From: an unidentified bacterial endosymbiont
GTDB taxonomy: Bacteria > Pseudomonadota > Gammaproteobacteria > Enterobacterales > Enterobacteriaceae
Reading direction: 5' to 3'
DNA: 64,000 nucleotides
Assembly: GCF_918797525.1 (NCBI RefSeq)
Contig: NZ_OU963893.1
Span: forward strand, 2,170,001-2,234,000
Below, one piece after another: positions 36,889 to 48,059 of the stretch; the first letter of the stretch is position 1; every line of letters starts with the position of its first letter. The position numbers and the translations under genes were made by a program. The notes under the pieces are model-generated. The model had not been told where the DNA came from and did not search any database. It saw nothing but the letters and a program-made list of their open reading frames with translations.

Positions 36889-38900
36889 TCGCCAATTGAG
36901 CCCGGTGGCGGTGCCTGCTCCAGCTGCGACAGCGAACAGTGCAGCCGCCATATTATTGAGGCTAAGTCGTGTGACGCAGGTAAAGGGTGACGCGCAAGGG
37001 TATCGCAAATCCGCTGAAGCTCCGCAAGCGTGGCTTCCAGCGGACGCTGCTGTACGCCACGTTCATTCATCACATCGCGAAGCAGTGAAATGCACACGTC
37101 TCGTACCTGGGAAAGCGGATCGGAACGCGTTTCCCATGCGCGAAGCTGCCAGACCACATGCGAACAATTGAGCAGTACCACCCCCCAGCGTAACAACCAG
37201 CGACGGGAAAGCGAATCCTGGCTGTTATTGAGCTGGCTGACATGATGGTACACCAGCGACTCGTACTCACTTTCGTGCAGATGCGGTCTTCGGCTGAGCT
37301 GATCGACAAACCCGCGACGAAGCTCGCGGATATGCCTGCGGCTCTTACGGGCATCCGAACCCGGGCGAAGTACCGCAAATGCTAGCCAGGCCAGCCCCAC
37401 GCCGACGATTTTCGCCAGGTTATCGTTAAGAAAATCGGCGTAATCGTAAACCGGTGGATTGGTTACCGAGATAAACGAACCCATAAAGACAATCAGTTGC
37501 CCCCACAGACCGGCCAGCCTGGGCATTTGCAGCTTAAGCAACTGCATAGTGGTTATCAGCGGGAATAAAAACAGCAGGAATTGCCAGAGGTCGCTTATCT
37601 GTACCATCAGGCCAAATTTCACCACAAAGCTAAACAGTGATAATAGCACCAGGGTGCGCAGTAATAGCGTGAGCGAGTTAAACGGTGAGGCGACCACGGA
37701 ATAGAGCACACAACTGATGGCGGCAAGCGTCAATGCGGCCGAGCCGGAATCCCACTGCGTCATTATGGTCCACGCGCCAACCAACATAAGTGCGCAGAAG
37801 GTGCGAAAACCGCTCCACAACGCCTCCATGGCGTCGGTGTGCCGCGCCAGCGCCGGACTGCCGGGCACGGCAAACTCGGTTATCGGCGTGGCATTTTCGA
37901 CGGCGTTAATCCAGCGACTGCTGCGCAAATATAACCGGCAAAAATCATTTAAACGCTGCCAGAAGGCGCGGTGGCGGTAGTCATACTCATCTTTAGGGGC
38001 CAGCGGGGCAATAATTCGCGCCACGGTATAGATGTCAGCATCCCGGCGGGCAAGGGCGGCGAGCAGCGCTTCGATAATGGCGCGCGTATTTTGTGGCGGC
38101 GTCGGCCAGTTAAGCAGCATCCGACGCAGGCCGGAGATCGCGCTGGTCATTCGTAACTGCTGGTGCAGTAAATAGTTAAGCAGGGTGTTCTGACGACGAA
38201 AACGATAGTGGCTCCAGAAGGCCTGAATGCGCAGCAGGTTCATGGTCAGGATCTGAGCAATGACCTTCTCGTGTGCAAGGCGGATGGCATCGTTGGAATC
38301 AGGCTGCCACAGCAAGCTGGCATGCTCAAGTAAACGGGTATGCATGTTCTTCAGAGCGGAGATAAGCGCCGTACCGTCGGAAGTGCTGGGCAGGATCATC
38401 ATCATGAACCCGCCGCACAGGATACCGACAATCACCTCGCAGACGCGGGCCTGGGCGATATCCCACAGCTCCGTAGTGTCGAGAACGTTGATCACCGGGA
38501 AGGCAATAATGGCGGCGGTATAGCCTGCCAGTTGAAACGCGTAGGCGACGTTATGGCTGAAATGCGCGCAAGCCCAGGTACAAAAACCAAGCCATGCCGC
38601 CATGCTCAGTAAAAAGAGCCACGGATCGTTGAGGGTGTGGCCGGCCAGGATCAGCGCGGCCGTGGCGCCCAACAGACTTCCGGCTACGCGCCCCAGGCTT
38701 TTACTGATCACACCGCCGACGGTCGGGAAACTCACCACCGCCGCAGAGGTCATCGCCCAGTAGGGTTCATCCAGATTGAGACAATAGGCTACCGTGAGCG
38801 CAAGACACATTGCGATGCCATTTCGCAGCGCGTAGCGCCACTGGGGCCGTGTCGCTTTGATCCACGGGGTATTTCGCCAGGAGAACGCCCGCAGGTTCAT
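36867..38900 (-). CDS. ydhK: FUSC-family inner-membrane protein YdhK
   Basis: 677 residues (E. coli 670), with an N-terminal block of membrane helices, a cytoplasmic region around 170-370, and a second membrane block with [29 protein letters not shown]. It resembles AaeB, the pump of the aromatic-acid efflux system. With ydhI and ydhJ it forms a likely tripartite efflux set; substrate unknown. Its start overlaps the ydhJ stop by one base. Confidence 0.95.
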   Translation of the reverse strand: MNLRAFSWRNTPWIKATRPQWRYALRNGIAMCLALTVAYCLNLDEPYWAMTSAAVVSFPTVGGVISKSLGRVAGSLLGATAALILAGHTLNDPWLFLLSMAAWLGFCTWACAHFSHNVAYAFQLAGYTAAIIAFPVINVLDTTELWDIAQARVCEVIVGILCGGFMMMILPSTSDGTALISALKNMHTRLLEHASLLWQPDSNDAIRLAHEKVIAQILTMNLLRIQAFWSHYRFRRQNTLLNYLLHQQLRMTSAISGLRRMLLNWPTPPQNTRAIIEALLAALARRDADIYTVARIIAPLAPKDEYDYRHRAFWQRLNDFCRLYLRSSRWINAVENATPITEFAVPGSPALARHTDAMEALWSGFRTFCALMLVGAWTIMTQWDSGSAALTLAAISCVLYSVVASPFNSLTLLLRTLVLLSLFSFVVKFGLMVQISDLWQFLLFLFPLITTMQLLKLQMPRLAGLWGQLIVFMGSFISVTNPPVYDYADFLNDNLAKIVGVGLAWLAFAVLRPGSDARKSRRHIRELRRGFVDQLSRRPHLHESEYESLVYHHVSQLNNSQDSLSRRWLLRWGVVLLNCSHVVWQLRAWETRSDPLSQVRDVCISLLRDVMNERGVQQRPLEATLAELQRICDTLARHPLPASHDLASIIWRLHCSLSQLEQAPPPGSIGDHITPQA

Positions 38901-39760
38901 TAGCGTGTTCCGAGGGAGACGGTACAGGTCGTGCCTGAGACCAGCGTAATATCCTGCGGTACACGGTCAAATTCTACGCGAACCGGTACACGCTGCGCCA
39001 GTCGTACCCAGGGAACGTTAGGTTTGATGTCCGGCACCAGCCCCGAATCGGTCTCCACGCTTTGGTCGTAAATCGCACGTCCGATACTGGAAACGTGACC
39101 TTGTAACGTTTGTGAGCCGCTGTAAAGGGTGATGGTTGCTGGCGCGCCTTCATGGATATGGCGTAGTTTGGTCTCTTCAAAATAGCCCACCACGTAGAAA
39201 GAGTGGCTGTCGATAAGGGCAAAGATGGGCTGGCCGGTAGTGGCATAATTGCCGACGCGGGCAGACAGATTGGTCACCCATCCGTCTACCGGTGCCTTGA
39301 CCACGGTTTGCTCCCGCTCCCACTGAGCCTGTTTAAGGGAAGCCTCAGCCACATCAACGCTGGCCTGCATCGCTTTAACGGTAATATTGGCGGTATCCAG
39401 ATCTTCGGCGGAAATGTAGTTTTGCGACAGGTGTCGGCGGCGGTTCGCTTCATTGTTCGCTTTCGCTAAATCAGAGCGGGCTTTAGCCAGTTGCGCCTGG
39501 GCGTTAAGAATGGCGATGCGGTACGGCGTTTCATCGATGCGCAATAAAACCTCTCCTTTTTTGACCAACTGGTTATCCTTAACAAGAAGCGCGGTAATAC
39601 TGCCGGAAACCTGTGGCGTGATACTCACCTGCTCAGCGCGAATTTTACCGTCGCGTGTCCAGGGGGATTGCATATAAAAATTCCACAGCCACCATCCGGC
39701 AATCAGCGCCAGCGCCAGGACGAACAAGGTGGAGAAGTATTTCAGCGTTTTCAGAGACAT
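38900..39760 (-). CDS. ydhJ: membrane-fusion (HlyD-type) protein YdhJ
   Basis: ATG 39760 gives [20 protein letters not shown], matching E. coli; a GTG 9 nt upstream overlaps the ydhI stop and is less likely. 286 residues: one N-terminal membrane anchor, lipoyl-type motif [20 protein letters not shown], a coiled-coil hairpin, and a second lipoyl half [12 protein letters not shown]. Periplasmic adaptor of the ydhIJK efflux set. Confidence 0.95.
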   Translation of the reverse strand: MSLKTLKYFSTLFVLALALIAGWWLWNFYMQSPWTRDGKIRAEQVSITPQVSGSITALLVKDNQLVKKGEVLLRIDETPYRIAILNAQAQLAKARSDLAKANNEANRRRHLSQNYISAEDLDTANITVKAMQASVDVAEASLKQAQWEREQTVVKAPVDGWVTNLSARVGNYATTGQPIFALIDSHSFYVVGYFEETKLRHIHEGAPATITLYSGSQTLQGHVSSIGRAIYDQSVETDSGLVPDIKPNVPWVRLAQRVPVRVEFDRVPQDITLVSGTTCTVSLGTR

Positions 39761-39762
39761 AT

Positions 39763-39999
39763 TTACCACACAATCAATACAGCGAGGCCCAGGCTCACGC
39801 AGAGGGCAAACAGGGAGAGATCCATGAGCATGGGGTGCCAGATCTCACCGGAGTACATCCAGTCGCGCAGGAGTCTGTGCGCCACAAGCCAGATCGGAAA
39901 GCCCAGCAGGACGGCTTTAAACAGGGGTGGAAAATAGAGTGATGCACCGAAGATAAGGTCCTGGAGGGGTAACCCTGCACAGCGATGAAAGAACGTCAC
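39763..39999 (-). CDS. ydhI: DUF1656 small membrane protein YdhI
   Basis: A GTG start at 39999 is preferred, with AAAGGA about 9 nt before it; it gives 78 residues, the E. coli length. A TTG at 40005 is also possible. Two predicted membrane helices; conserved [20 protein letters not shown] and [16 protein letters not shown]. Like AaeX it accompanies an HlyD and FUSC pair; role unknown. It is divergent from slyA and in Salmonella and E. coli is SlyA controlled. Confidence 0.88.
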   Translation of the reverse strand: MTFFHRCAGLPLQDLIFGASLYFPPLFKAVLLGFPIWLVAHRLLRDWMYSGEIWHPMLMDLSLFALCVSLGLAVLIVW

Positions 40000-40142
40000 G
40001 AGCAAAGATCCTTTGCAGTGGACACATTGCCACGATGGCCGGTCCGGTATGGTATTCAGTGTAAATCATACTTCTGTGTGTGTTGAATGCAGTATTGCAT
40101 TTGTTTTGGCAATATAAATGCTGCACACTATTCTAAAATCAG

Positions 40143-40163
40143 TATAATCACTTAGCAAGCTAA
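40143..40163 (+). promoter_or_regulatory. slyA promoter -10 and consensus SlyA operator
   Basis: TATAAT (40143-40148) is followed by TTAGCAAGCTAA (40152-40163), exactly the 12-bp SlyA consensus palindrome. It is placed at the expected start of transcription, 10 bp before the slyA ATG, consistent with autorepression. It may also affect divergent ydhIJK. Confidence 0.88.
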
Positions 40164-40173
40164 TTATAAGGAG

Positions 40174-40614
40174 ATGAAATTGGAATCGCCATTAGGTTCT
40201 GATCTGGCAAGGTTAGTACGCGTCTGGCGTGCCCTGATTGACCATCGCCTGAAACCTCTGGAGTTGACACAGACGCATTGGGTTACGCTGCATAATATCC
40301 ATCAGCTTCCGCCTGAGCAGTCACAAATTCAACTGGCCAAAGCGATTGGCATTGAGCAGCCATCACTGGTGCGCACGCTTGACCAACTGGAGGAGAAGGG
40401 GCTGATCTCCCGGCAAACCTGCGCCAGCGATCGTCGTGCTAAGCGGATTAAACTCACTGACAAAGCAGCGCCTATCATTACCGAGATGGAGGCTGTTATC
40501 AGCAAAACGCGAAGTGAAATCCTGACAGGGGTTTCACCTGCGGAGCTTGAAATGCTCATCAGTCTCATCGGTCGCCTTGAGCAAAACATCCATGAGCTGC
40601 AGTCACGTGACTAA
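40174..40614 (+). CDS. slyA: MarR-family regulator SlyA
   Basis: 146 residues from ATG 40174 (TAAGGAG just upstream); a TTG two codons later is the start in some E. coli annotations. The winged helix (about 30-95: ALELTQ-like [52 protein letters not shown]) is almost identical to E. coli. SlyA antagonises H-NS at many promoters. Its own promoter carries the consensus site. Confidence 0.97.
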   Translation: MKLESPLGSDLARLVRVWRALIDHRLKPLELTQTHWVTLHNIHQLPPEQSQIQLAKAIGIEQPSLVRTLDQLEEKGLISRQTCASDRRAKRIKLTDKAAPIITEMEAVISKTRSEILTGVSPAELEMLISLIGRLEQNIHELQSRD

Positions 40615-40626
40615 CGAGAAACAAGT

Positions 40627-40649
40627 GCCTTGCTGATGCAGGGCCTTTT
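40627..40649 (+). terminator. terminator of slyA
   Basis: GCCTTGC, loop TGAT and GCAGGGC form a 7-bp stem with one G-U pair, then CTTTTA. It is 12 bp after the slyA stop. Confidence 0.75.
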
Positions 40650-40752
40650 AACAGGCAATAAGCAGATGAAAAATCAGTAAAAAAAGAGTGAGTGAAGTGA
40701 ATTGTTTATGCGTAAATGCGGATGCGGCCTGTCAGCCACATCCGCAATGTGA

Positions 40753-41220
40753 TTAGCGCGGGGAAACCGTAACCTGTCGGCCGTTGCTTGCCAGAACAAC
40801 ACGCTGCCCGGCGGAGAAGCGGGTATTGCCTTGCTTCTGTACCACCATAATGGTGCTGCCGTCGTCTTTACGAATTTCAAGCTCTACACCCTGGGACTTG
40901 TTCATTGCCCCCTGAACGCCCTGGCCTGCAACCCCACCCGCAACAGCACCCGCCGCCGTTGCCAGTGAACGGCCTGTACCACCGCCTACGGTGTTACCCA
41001 GGAAACCGCCCAGCACGGCGCCACCGAGAGCGCCAACAACGTTGTTTTCATCACCACCCTGGATCTGAACAGGACGAGCATTAACAACGGTACCGTAAGT
41101 GACGTTCTGAACTTGTTTAGCCTCAGAAGCGCGATAAACGTCGCCAGAAAGTGAACTGTCATTCACACAACCAGCCAGTGTTAAACCAATCAGGGAAACG
41201 CCCAGTACACGTAACATCAT
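40753..41220 (-). CDS. slyB: outer-membrane lipoprotein SlyB
   Basis: ATG 41220 with RBS AGGAGATTCAA gives 155 residues, as in E. coli. A lipoprotein signal ends LTLAGC; a glycine-zipper hairpin (GGAVLGGFLGNTVGGGTGRS, then AGAVAGGVAGQGVQ) follows. SlyB is PhoP regulated and forms nanodomains that protect outer-membrane proteins under stress. Convergent with slyA. Confidence 0.96.
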   Translation of the reverse strand: MMLRVLGVSLIGLTLAGCVNDSSLSGDVYRASEAKQVQNVTYGTVVNARPVQIQGGDENNVVGALGGAVLGGFLGNTVGGGTGRSLATAAGAVAGGVAGQGVQGAMNKSQGVELEIRKDDGSTIMVVQKQGNTRFSAGQRVVLASNGRQVTVSPR

Positions 41221-41473
41221 TTGAATCTCCTGTTCACCAAATACGCTCAGTTTGAGCATCCGTAATGGCTAAATTATAAGGCATTAAAGACTACAATTCA
41301 TATCTTTGCATTAACAATGGGAAAATTGTACTCGAATTTGACTTAACGAGAGATAAACGGAGCCCGTCGCGTTACGTCTATGACATTGTTAAAAAATATT
41401 ATCTCCGCATAGCCAAGCTGCGCCGTTTATGGTTGAGTGGTTAGCCTTAGCCCACGCAACGTAAGGAAAGCGC

Positions 41474-42598
41474 ATGAAATCGGGTCGCTACATTGGCGTA
41501 ATGTCTGGCACCAGTCTGGATGGGGTAGATGTAGTTCTTGCCGCCATTGATAACACCATGGTGGCACAGCAGGCGAGCCTGATATGGCCTATTCCTGTCT
41601 CGCTGAAAGAGGAAATTCTAAGCATCTGCCAGGGACAACCGTTGACGCTTTCACAGCTTGGGCAACTTGATGTACGCCTGGGGGCGCTGTTTGCTGATGC
41701 GGTGCTGGCCCTGATGCGCCAGCAAAATCTTCAGCCGCTGGATGTGGTGGCCATTGGCTGTCATGGCCAGACCGTCTGGCATGAGCCTACCGGCGATGCC
41801 CCCCACACCTTGCAAATTGGCGATAACAACCAAATTGTAGCCAGAACTGGCGTCACGGTAGTGGGGGATTTCCGTCGTCGTGATATCGCCCTTGGCGGCC
41901 AGGGCGCACCGCTCGTGCCGGCTTTCCACCAGGCACTGCTGGCACACCCGACAGAGCGTCGAATGGTGCTTAACATTGGCGGAATTGCTAATCTGTCGAT
42001 GCTGATCCCGGGCCAGCCTGTTCGTGGCTATGATACCGGCCCGGGCAATATGCTGATGGATGCCTGGATCTGGCGCCGGTGTAGAAAACCTTACGATAAA
42101 AATGCCCGGTGGGCCAGCGAAGGCAAGGTTATCATCCCGCTACTGCAATCAATGCTCAGCGACCCGTATTTTGCGTTACCGGCGCCCAAAAGTACGGGTC
42201 GTGAATATTTCAATTATGGCTGGCTTGAACGTCATTTAGCCCGCTATCCTGCGCTCGCGCCGCACGATGTCCAGACGACGCTCGCCGAGTTTACCGCGGT
42301 ATCAATAGCCGAACAGGTTCTCCTGAGCGGAGGATGCGACCGCCTGCTGGTCTGCGGTGGCGGAAGCCGCAACCCGCTGGTGATGGCGCGTCTGGCGGGA
42401 TTACTGGCGGGAACTGAAGTCTCAACCACCGATGAGGCCGGGATAAGCGGCGATGATATGGAAGCGCTGGCGTTTGCCTGGCTTGCCTGGCGAACCGTGG
42501 CCGGGTTACCGGGAAATATGCCCTCGGTAACCGGCGTGCGGGAAGCGAGCGTGCTGGGGGCGATTTTCCCGGCGAACCCGCGACATAATCAGAGTTAA
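41474..42598 (+). CDS. anmK: anhydro-N-acetylmuramic acid kinase
   Basis: 374 residues (E. coli 369). ASKHA-fold signatures [13 protein letters not shown] at the N-terminus, [12 protein letters not shown], and [11 protein letters not shown]. It opens the 1,6-anhydro ring of anhMurNAc with ATP to give MurNAc-6-phosphate in peptidoglycan recycling. Followed by mliC in the same direction. Confidence 0.97.
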   Translation: MKSGRYIGVMSGTSLDGVDVVLAAIDNTMVAQQASLIWPIPVSLKEEILSICQGQPLTLSQLGQLDVRLGALFADAVLALMRQQNLQPLDVVAIGCHGQTVWHEPTGDAPHTLQIGDNNQIVARTGVTVVGDFRRRDIALGGQGAPLVPAFHQALLAHPTERRMVLNIGGIANLSMLIPGQPVRGYDTGPGNMLMDAWIWRRCRKPYDKNARWASEGKVIIPLLQSMLSDPYFALPAPKSTGREYFNYGWLERHLARYPALAPHDVQTTLAEFTAVSIAEQVLLSGGCDRLLVCGGGSRNPLVMARLAGLLAGTEVSTTDEAGISGDDMEALAFAWLAWRTVAGLPGNMPSVTGVREASVLGAIFPANPRHNQS

Positions 42599-42685
42599 CT
42601 GAAATTCAGCGCTATCTATAGTCGCTAGAATGGTGCCAATTGGGAGGGCAACGCTGCCCTTCAGGACCAGGATAGTCTTCGGAAT

Positions 42686-43012
42686 ATGACCATGAAAAAA
42701 CTTCTTATTGCTGTGCCGTTATTGTTGTCCGGGTGCAGCGCCTATAACCAATTCGTTGAGCGCATGCAGACCGATACGCTTGAGTATCGCTGTGATGAAA
42801 AACCCCTGACGGTGAAGTTAAACAATCCGCGTCAGGAAGCCAGCTTTGTCTACGACAACACGCTGCTCACGCTTAAGCAAGGGATCTCCGCCTCTGGCGC
42901 GCGCTACACGGACGGGATTTATGTTTTCTGGTCAAAAGGAGACAGCGCGACGGTTTACAAACGCGATCGTATCGTGCTCAACAATTGCCAGCTCGAAAAC
43001 CCGAAGCGTTGA
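42686..43012 (+). CDS. mliC: membrane-bound C-type lysozyme inhibitor MliC
   Basis: A 108-residue lipoprotein (signal ending LLSGC), with the MliC domain: [39 protein letters not shown]. It inhibits host C-type lysozyme by inserting a loop in the active site. A second ATG two codons in (42692) is equally possible. E. coli MliC has 109 residues. Confidence 0.95.
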   Translation: MTMKKLLIAVPLLLSGCSAYNQFVERMQTDTLEYRCDEKPLTVKLNNPRQEASFVYDNTLLTLKQGISASGARYTDGIYVFWSKGDSATVYKRDRIVLNNCQLENPKR

Positions 43013-43069
43013 GATTTTTACGGGGGGAGCGCACAATAGTGCCACCCAATGTCAATCTCAGCTAATGCC

Positions 43070-43726
43070 ATGTCAGACAACGACGAACTGCAGCAAATTG
43101 CGCATCTGCGCCGCGAATACACCAAAGGCGGCCTGCGTCGCCCGGACCTGCCTGCCGACCCACTGGTGCTCTTTGAACACTGGCTGAAACAGGCCTGTGA
43201 GGCCAAACTGGCCGACCCGACGGCAATGGTTGTCGCGACGGTTGACGAAAACGGTCAGCCCTATCAACGTATCGTGTTGCTTAAGCATTACGACGAAAAA
43301 GGGCTGGTCTTTTATACCAACCTGGGCAGCCGCAAAGCGCACCACTTAGAAAATAACCCGCGTATTAGCCTGCTGTTCCCGTGGCACATGCTGGAGCGTC
43401 AGGTCATGGTCACAGGCCTTGCACAACGGCTTTCTACGCTTGAAGTAGTGAAATACTTCCACAGCCGTCCGCGTGACAGCCAGATCGGCGCCTGGGTCTC
43501 TAAACAATCCAGCCGTATTTCCGCACGTGGCATACTGGAAAGCAAATTCCTCGAGTTAAAACAGAAGTTCCAGCAGGGTGAAGTCCCCCTGCCCAGTTTC
43601 TGGGGCGGGTTTCGCATCCCGATTGAGCAGATGGAGTTCTGGCAGGGGGGGGAACATCGCCTGCACGACCGCTTTTTGTACCAACGTGTAAATGACGGCT
43701 GGAAAATCGACAGACTGGCGCCTTAA
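43070..43726 (+). CDS. pdxH: pyridoxine/pyridoxamine 5'-phosphate oxidase
   Basis: ATG 43070 gives [18 protein letters not shown], 218 residues, matching E. coli; the RBS is weak. FMN and substrate residues lie in [28 protein letters not shown] and the C-terminal [15 protein letters not shown]. It makes pyridoxal 5'-phosphate from PNP or PMP. A run of eight G near 43645 is in frame here. The salvage kinase gene pdxY, two genes downstream in E. coli, survives only as a fragment. Confidence 0.97.
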   Translation: MSDNDELQQIAHLRREYTKGGLRRPDLPADPLVLFEHWLKQACEAKLADPTAMVVATVDENGQPYQRIVLLKHYDEKGLVFYTNLGSRKAHHLENNPRISLLFPWHMLERQVMVTGLAQRLSTLEVVKYFHSRPRDSQIGAWVSKQSSRISARGILESKFLELKQKFQQGEVPLPSFWGGFRIPIEQMEFWQGGEHRLHDRFLYQRVNDGWKIDRLAP

Positions 43727-43850
43727 TCCCCGAATTTGTTGTTTTAAGCGCTAGCGCTACGTGCGCCAGCGCTTTATTCTATGTACTTTTCGCATCAGGC
43801 GAAAAGTCGTGTACCGGCAAAGGTGCAGTCGCTTATACATGGAGAATTTG

Positions 43851-45128
43851 ATGGCAAGCAGTAACTTGATTAAACAATTGCAAGAGCGGGGCCTGGTGGC
43901 CCAGGTGACGGACGAGGAAGCGTTAGCTTCGCTGCTGGCGCAAGGCCCGATCGCGCTCTATTGCGGCTTCGATCCCACCGCTGACAGCTTGCATTTGGGG
44001 CATCTTGTTCCATTGTTATGCCTGAAACGCTTCCAGATGGCAGGCCATAAACCTGTTGCACTGGTGGGCGGCGCAACCGGTCTGATTGGCGACCCGAGCT
44101 TTAAAGCCGCTGAGCGTAAACTTAACACCGAAGACACCGTGCAGGAGTGGGTGGATAAAATCCGCAAGCAGGTCGCACCGTTCCTCGACTTCGACGGTGG
44201 CGACAACGCTGCGATTGCCGCAAACAACTACGATTGGTTTGGTGGCATGAATGTGCTGACTTTCCTGCGAGATATCGGCAAACATTTTTCTGTTAACCAG
44301 ATGATTAACAAAGAAGCCGTGAAGCAGCGTCTCAACCGTGACGACCAGGGTATCTCCTTCACCGAGTTCTCCTACAACCTGCTGCAGGGTTATGACTTTG
44401 CCTGCCTGAACAAACTGCACGGCGTCTCGCTGCAGATTGGCGGTTCAGACCAGTGGGGTAACATCACCTCCGGTATCGATCTGACCCGTCGTCTGCACCA
44501 GAAGCAGGTCTTCGGTCTGACCGTTCCGCTTATCACTAAAGCGGACGGGACGAAGTTCGGAAAAACCGAAGGCGGCGCGGTATGGCTCGATCCGAAGAAA
44601 ACCAGCCCGTATAAATTCTATCAGTTCTGGATCAACACGGCGGATGCCGATGTTTACCGCTTCCTCAAGTTCTTCACCTTTATGGAGCTTGACGCGATTA
44701 ATGCGCTGGAAGAGGAAGACAAAACCAGCGGTGCAGCACCGCGCGCCCAGTACGTGCTGGCTGATGAAGTCACCAGACTGGTACACGGCGAAGAGGGGCT
44801 GGTTGCGGCTAAGCGTATTACCGACAGCCTGTTCAACGGTACGTTAAGCGAGTTGAGCGAAGCGGACTTCGAACAACTGGCGCAGGATGGCGTGCCGATG
44901 GTTGAAATGGAACAAGGTGCAGACCTGATGCAAGCGCTGGTGGATTCCGGGCTGCAGCCGTCGCGCGGTCAGGCACGTAAAACCATCGCGTCTAACGCCA
45001 TCACCATCAACGGTGAGAAGCAGGCTGACCCGGAATATATTTTTGCGCAAGGCGATCGTCTGTTTGGCCGCTACACGCTTCTGCGTCGCGGCAAGAAAAA
45101 CTACTGTCTGATCTGCTGGAAGTCATAA
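43851..45128 (+). CDS. tyrS: tyrosyl-tRNA synthetase
   Basis: ATG 43851 ([20 protein letters not shown]) matches E. coli; 425 residues. Class I signatures HLGH ([13 protein letters not shown]) and KFGKT (the KMSKS equivalent), and a C-terminal S4 RNA-binding domain (about 350-415). It charges tRNA-Tyr. A strong terminator directly follows, where E. coli has pdxY in tandem. Confidence 0.98.
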   Translation: MASSNLIKQLQERGLVAQVTDEEALASLLAQGPIALYCGFDPTADSLHLGHLVPLLCLKRFQMAGHKPVALVGGATGLIGDPSFKAAERKLNTEDTVQEWVDKIRKQVAPFLDFDGGDNAAIAANNYDWFGGMNVLTFLRDIGKHFSVNQMINKEAVKQRLNRDDQGISFTEFSYNLLQGYDFACLNKLHGVSLQIGGSDQWGNITSGIDLTRRLHQKQVFGLTVPLITKADGTKFGKTEGGAVWLDPKKTSPYKFYQFWINTADADVYRFLKFFTFMELDAINALEEEDKTSGAAPRAQYVLADEVTRLVHGEEGLVAAKRITDSLFNGTLSELSEADFEQLAQDGVPMVEMEQGADLMQALVDSGLQPSRGQARKTIASNAITINGEKQADPEYIFAQGDRLFGRYTLLRRGKKNYCLICWKS

Positions 45129-45137
45129 GATGAGTGC

Positions 45138-45163
45138 AGGGCGTGGGAAACCACGCCCTTTTT
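45138..45163 (+). terminator. terminator of tyrS
   Basis: AGGGCGTGG, loop GAAA and CCACGCCCT form a 9-bp stem followed by TTTT, 10 bp after the tyrS stop. Confidence 0.92.
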
Positions 45164-45238
45164 GAAATGCAGGCGCTTGCGGCGCAGGAACGTATCGCGA
45201 AGCCGCGTCACACCTGCAGGCCCACGCCAGCGGGATAA
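45164..45238 (+). pseudogene. pdxY: C-terminal relic of pyridoxal kinase gene pdxY
   Basis: Read from 45164, the frame gives EMQALAAQERIAKPRHTCRP and a TAA at 45236. The end of E. coli PdxY reads ...QVVAAQDRIAKPEHYFSATKL, so 9 of 11 residues agree over AAQxRIAKPxH. pdxY follows tyrS in E. coli, and this fragment sits exactly there, with the following gene gstA. The other 260 or so codons are gone. The match is short, but position and frame support it. Confidence 0.7.
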
Positions 45239-45239
45239 A

Positions 45240-45845
45240 TTAGTTCAACTCTTCCGCTTTCAGCGCCGCAGCCACCGCAGGGCGGGTCGCCACACGATCC
45301 ATATACGCTGTAATATGCTCAAACCCTTCCAGGTTCAGCTTAACCGCACGCGCCCAGCGCAGAACAGTGAACAGGTAGGCATCGGCAATGGTAAAACGCG
45401 CGCCGCAAATCCACCCGTCGTCCTTCAGTGATTCGTTGATGTACTGCAGCTTTTTCTCCAGCAGAGTGCGTACGGTTGGCTTGTACTCTTCTGGGGTATC
45501 CGGGCGGAACAACGGCGTAAAGCCTTTGTGCAGCTCGGTTGCAATATAGTTCAGCCACTCCAGCGTCTTATAGCGGGAAATACTGTTTACCGGTGCCAGC
45601 AGCTGGCGATCCGGTACGGAATCGGCGAGGTACTGCATAATCGCCACGCCCTCGGTCAGTAACGTGCCGTCATCGAGCAGCAGGGCCGGAACTTGTCCTT
45701 TGGGATTGATAGCCAGGTAGTCATCGCCGTTTTCGAGGCACTTTTTCATCAGGTCAACGCCATCCAGGGTAAAATCTTTGCCGCTCTCGCGTAAGATAAT
45801 GTGGGAAGCAAGAGAGCAGGCGCCCGGTTTATAGAACAGTTTCAT
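45240..45845 (-). CDS. gstA: glutathione S-transferase GstA
   Basis: 201 residues, the E. coli length; [16 protein letters not shown] is the bacterial beta-class N-terminus with the Cys10 that forms a mixed disulfide with glutathione, and [17 protein letters not shown] is the glutathione-binding loop. It conjugates glutathione to electrophiles and protects against peroxide. It starts 1 bp from the pdxY relic stop on the other strand. Confidence 0.97.
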   Translation of the reverse strand: MKLFYKPGACSLASHIILRESGKDFTLDGVDLMKKCLENGDDYLAINPKGQVPALLLDDGTLLTEGVAIMQYLADSVPDRQLLAPVNSISRYKTLEWLNYIATELHKGFTPLFRPDTPEEYKPTVRTLLEKKLQYINESLKDDGWICGARFTIADAYLFTVLRWARAVKLNLEGFEHITAYMDRVATRPAVAAALKAEELN

Positions 45846-45902
45846 CGGTAACTCCTTTTGGCTGAGATTCCAGCTATGTTAGTGCGCGAACGGATAAAAA
45901 AA

Positions 45903-45930
45903 AAGCCGCTAATGCATCCATTAGCGGCTT
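45903..45930 (-). terminator. terminator of dtpA
   Basis: AAGCCGCTAATG and CATTAGCGGCTT form a 12-bp stem around CATC; the minus strand continues into a T-run. It lies 25 bp past the dtpA stop. Confidence 0.92.
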
Positions 45931-45954
45931 CTGTTCATTCGTTTCCCGATGACA

Positions 45955-47445
45955 TTACGCGTCAGCGGACTTGTCGTCGTCCTGAGTCATACGGTTAAGC
46001 TTAGGTGCAGTCAGCAGCATCAGAATCGCGATAACCGCAGTCGCAATACCAATCTGCATAAATACGGTACCGTAGACATTCAGCGAAACCAGCGGGTCAG
46101 TTACGTTTTCCGGAACCGCCATCAGGTTCGCTATCTTACCGGCGATAAGTGCCGCACCGGCAGTGGTCAGGAACCAGCTACCCATAATGAAGCCCATCAG
46201 GCGCTGTGGAACCAGCTGTGCAACCATTGCCAGGCCCAGACCGGAGATCATCAGCTCGCCAATAGACTGCAGCGCGTAGCTCAGGATCAGCCAGTTAACG
46301 GAGACGATACCCGCGTCGGAGGCAAATTTGGTCCCCAGTGGCAGTACCAGGAACGCGCCAGAGCACAGCACCATACCGATCGCGAATTTATGCGGCATCG
46401 GCAGTCGGTCGCCCATCTTGTTATAGATGGCGGCAAGAATCGGGCTACCAACCATTATCCAGAACGGGTTGAGCGCCTGATACTGCTCCGGCTCGAAGGC
46501 GATACCCAGAATGGAGTGTTCAACGTTACGGATAGCGAAGAAGTTCAGCGACGTTGGCATCTGGCTATACAGCACGAAGAAGATAATTGCTTCCAGCATC
46601 AGGATGAACGCAACGATCATTTTACGGCGAGACGCTCCCTGCATGGCGAACGCTTCTTTGGCGAAGATGCAGACGATACCCAGCGCAACCACGCCCAGTA
46701 CGGCACGTGCAACGCCCTGATTATGCAGCAGCCAGGTCGCGATAGCCGCGAGGACCACAATACCCACGAGCGTCGCCAGCAGTTTACCCATGTGGACAGG
46801 TTCGAAGTCTGGTTTAGAACCGTAATCTTTAACCCAGCTACGACAGAACAAGAAGTTCACGACCGTAATCAACATACCGACGAAACTCAGCGAAAACGCC
46901 ACGCTCCAGCCGAATTTGGCCGCGAGCCATGGGGTCGCCAGCATTGAGAAGAATGAACCGATGTTGATGGACATATAGTACATGGTGAATGCACCGTCCA
47001 GACGCGGATCATCTTTGTTATAGCAGGTCGAGAGCAGGGAAGACGGGTTTGCTTTAAACAGTCCATTACCTACTGCGATAGTCGCCATACCCATGTAGAC
47101 CACAGCGGCGTCGTGACCGGACCACGCAACCAGCGCATAACCGATCGCCAGTACAATCGCGCCCAGCATGATGACACGTTTGGTGCCGAGGACTTTATCG
47201 CCCAGCCAGCCGCCAATGGCGACCAGGCCGTACACTAATGCGCTGAATGAGGAGAACAGCGTGATGGAGTCCGCTTCGGACATACCCAGTTGCTTAACCA
47301 GGTACACCGCCATGATCCCTTGCAGGCCGTAATAACCAAAACGCTCCCATAACTCGATAGAGAAGATGAGATAAAACGCTTTAGGCTGTTTGAAAGCGTT
47401 AAGACTAACGCTCTCATCTGTTGGTTTATTGTTTGCAGTAGACAC
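45955..47445 (-). CDS. dtpA: proton-dependent di-/tripeptide permease DtpA (TppB)
   Basis: 496 residues (E. coli 500), POT/PTR family with 14 predicted helices. Signature [16 protein letters not shown] (ExxERFxYY) is near residue 30 and the PTR motif [20 protein letters not shown] follows. It imports di- and tripeptides with protons. A long 614-bp upstream region separates it from nth. In Salmonella tppB is OmpR controlled. Confidence 0.97.
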   Translation of the reverse strand: MSTANNKPTDESVSLNAFKQPKAFYLIFSIELWERFGYYGLQGIMAVYLVKQLGMSEADSITLFSSFSALVYGLVAIGGWLGDKVLGTKRVIMLGAIVLAIGYALVAWSGHDAAVVYMGMATIAVGNGLFKANPSSLLSTCYNKDDPRLDGAFTMYYMSINIGSFFSMLATPWLAAKFGWSVAFSLSFVGMLITVVNFLFCRSWVKDYGSKPDFEPVHMGKLLATLVGIVVLAAIATWLLHNQGVARAVLGVVALGIVCIFAKEAFAMQGASRRKMIVAFILMLEAIIFFVLYSQMPTSLNFFAIRNVEHSILGIAFEPEQYQALNPFWIMVGSPILAAIYNKMGDRLPMPHKFAIGMVLCSGAFLVLPLGTKFASDAGIVSVNWLILSYALQSIGELMISGLGLAMVAQLVPQRLMGFIMGSWFLTTAGAALIAGKIANLMAVPENVTDPLVSLNVYGTVFMQIGIATAVIAILMLLTAPKLNRMTQDDDKSADA

Positions 47446-48059
47446 ATATACCTCTTTTTTTACGTCCCATATTAACGGGGGTGTTCATGGCGTGATGACC
47501 GTAGTCTATCCGCCTTATAATTATATTGGGAGGGGAAACGGCGGGTAATGTTCACTATCCTGACCTGTCTGGCAATACGTTTGTAATAATCTGTTACATA
47601 TAACTGACTCGGCATAATCAACGTATCGGACAAATATTATTCAGCGTTAAATTTCATTCGCTGAGTATTAGTGGTTTTTTTCACTGCTCAGAACCCTGTG
47701 TAATGGCATTACGGCAATATGTTCTGCTATTTTAGCGATTAAGTAGTGATATAGCCCATATTCTGAAAAATGACTGGTCTAATCTGCGGTAGTGAAGCGT
47801 TTAAAACTTGTCTGGCAGTGGGTTTGGGGCGGTTTTAACAACAAAAATTCAACACCAGGTTATCAGAGTGATCCCGATCACAAATGTATAGAAATTTTTG
47901 GTGACGAAAAAACAATTAACCTGTTTGAGCGTTATAAGACCGAATAATCGACAGGTACCTGTGCAAGATAAGCGTACAATTGCGGGTGACAGGACAAACT
48001 GACAGAAGCCCTGGTATTGATAAGGGCTTGCGTGTCGACAGGTAAAAACACAATCGCCC
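47446..48059. promoter_or_regulatory. 614-bp dtpA upstream region with a CRP-like site
   Basis: No gene is seen. AGTGATCCCGATCACA at 47867-47882 matches 9 of 10 conserved CRP positions, but it is 420 bp from the dtpA start, so its target is unclear. Several AT-rich stretches near 47510-47770 could hold the dtpA promoter. A 100-codon minus-strand frame (47849-48151) overlaps the nth end and has no recognisable features. Confidence 0.4.

Noticed and set aside
45949..46947. 332-codon open frame opposite dtpA
   Set aside because: Composition (Arg, His, Gln, Asn) is typical of a reverse shadow of a membrane protein; no RBS or motif.
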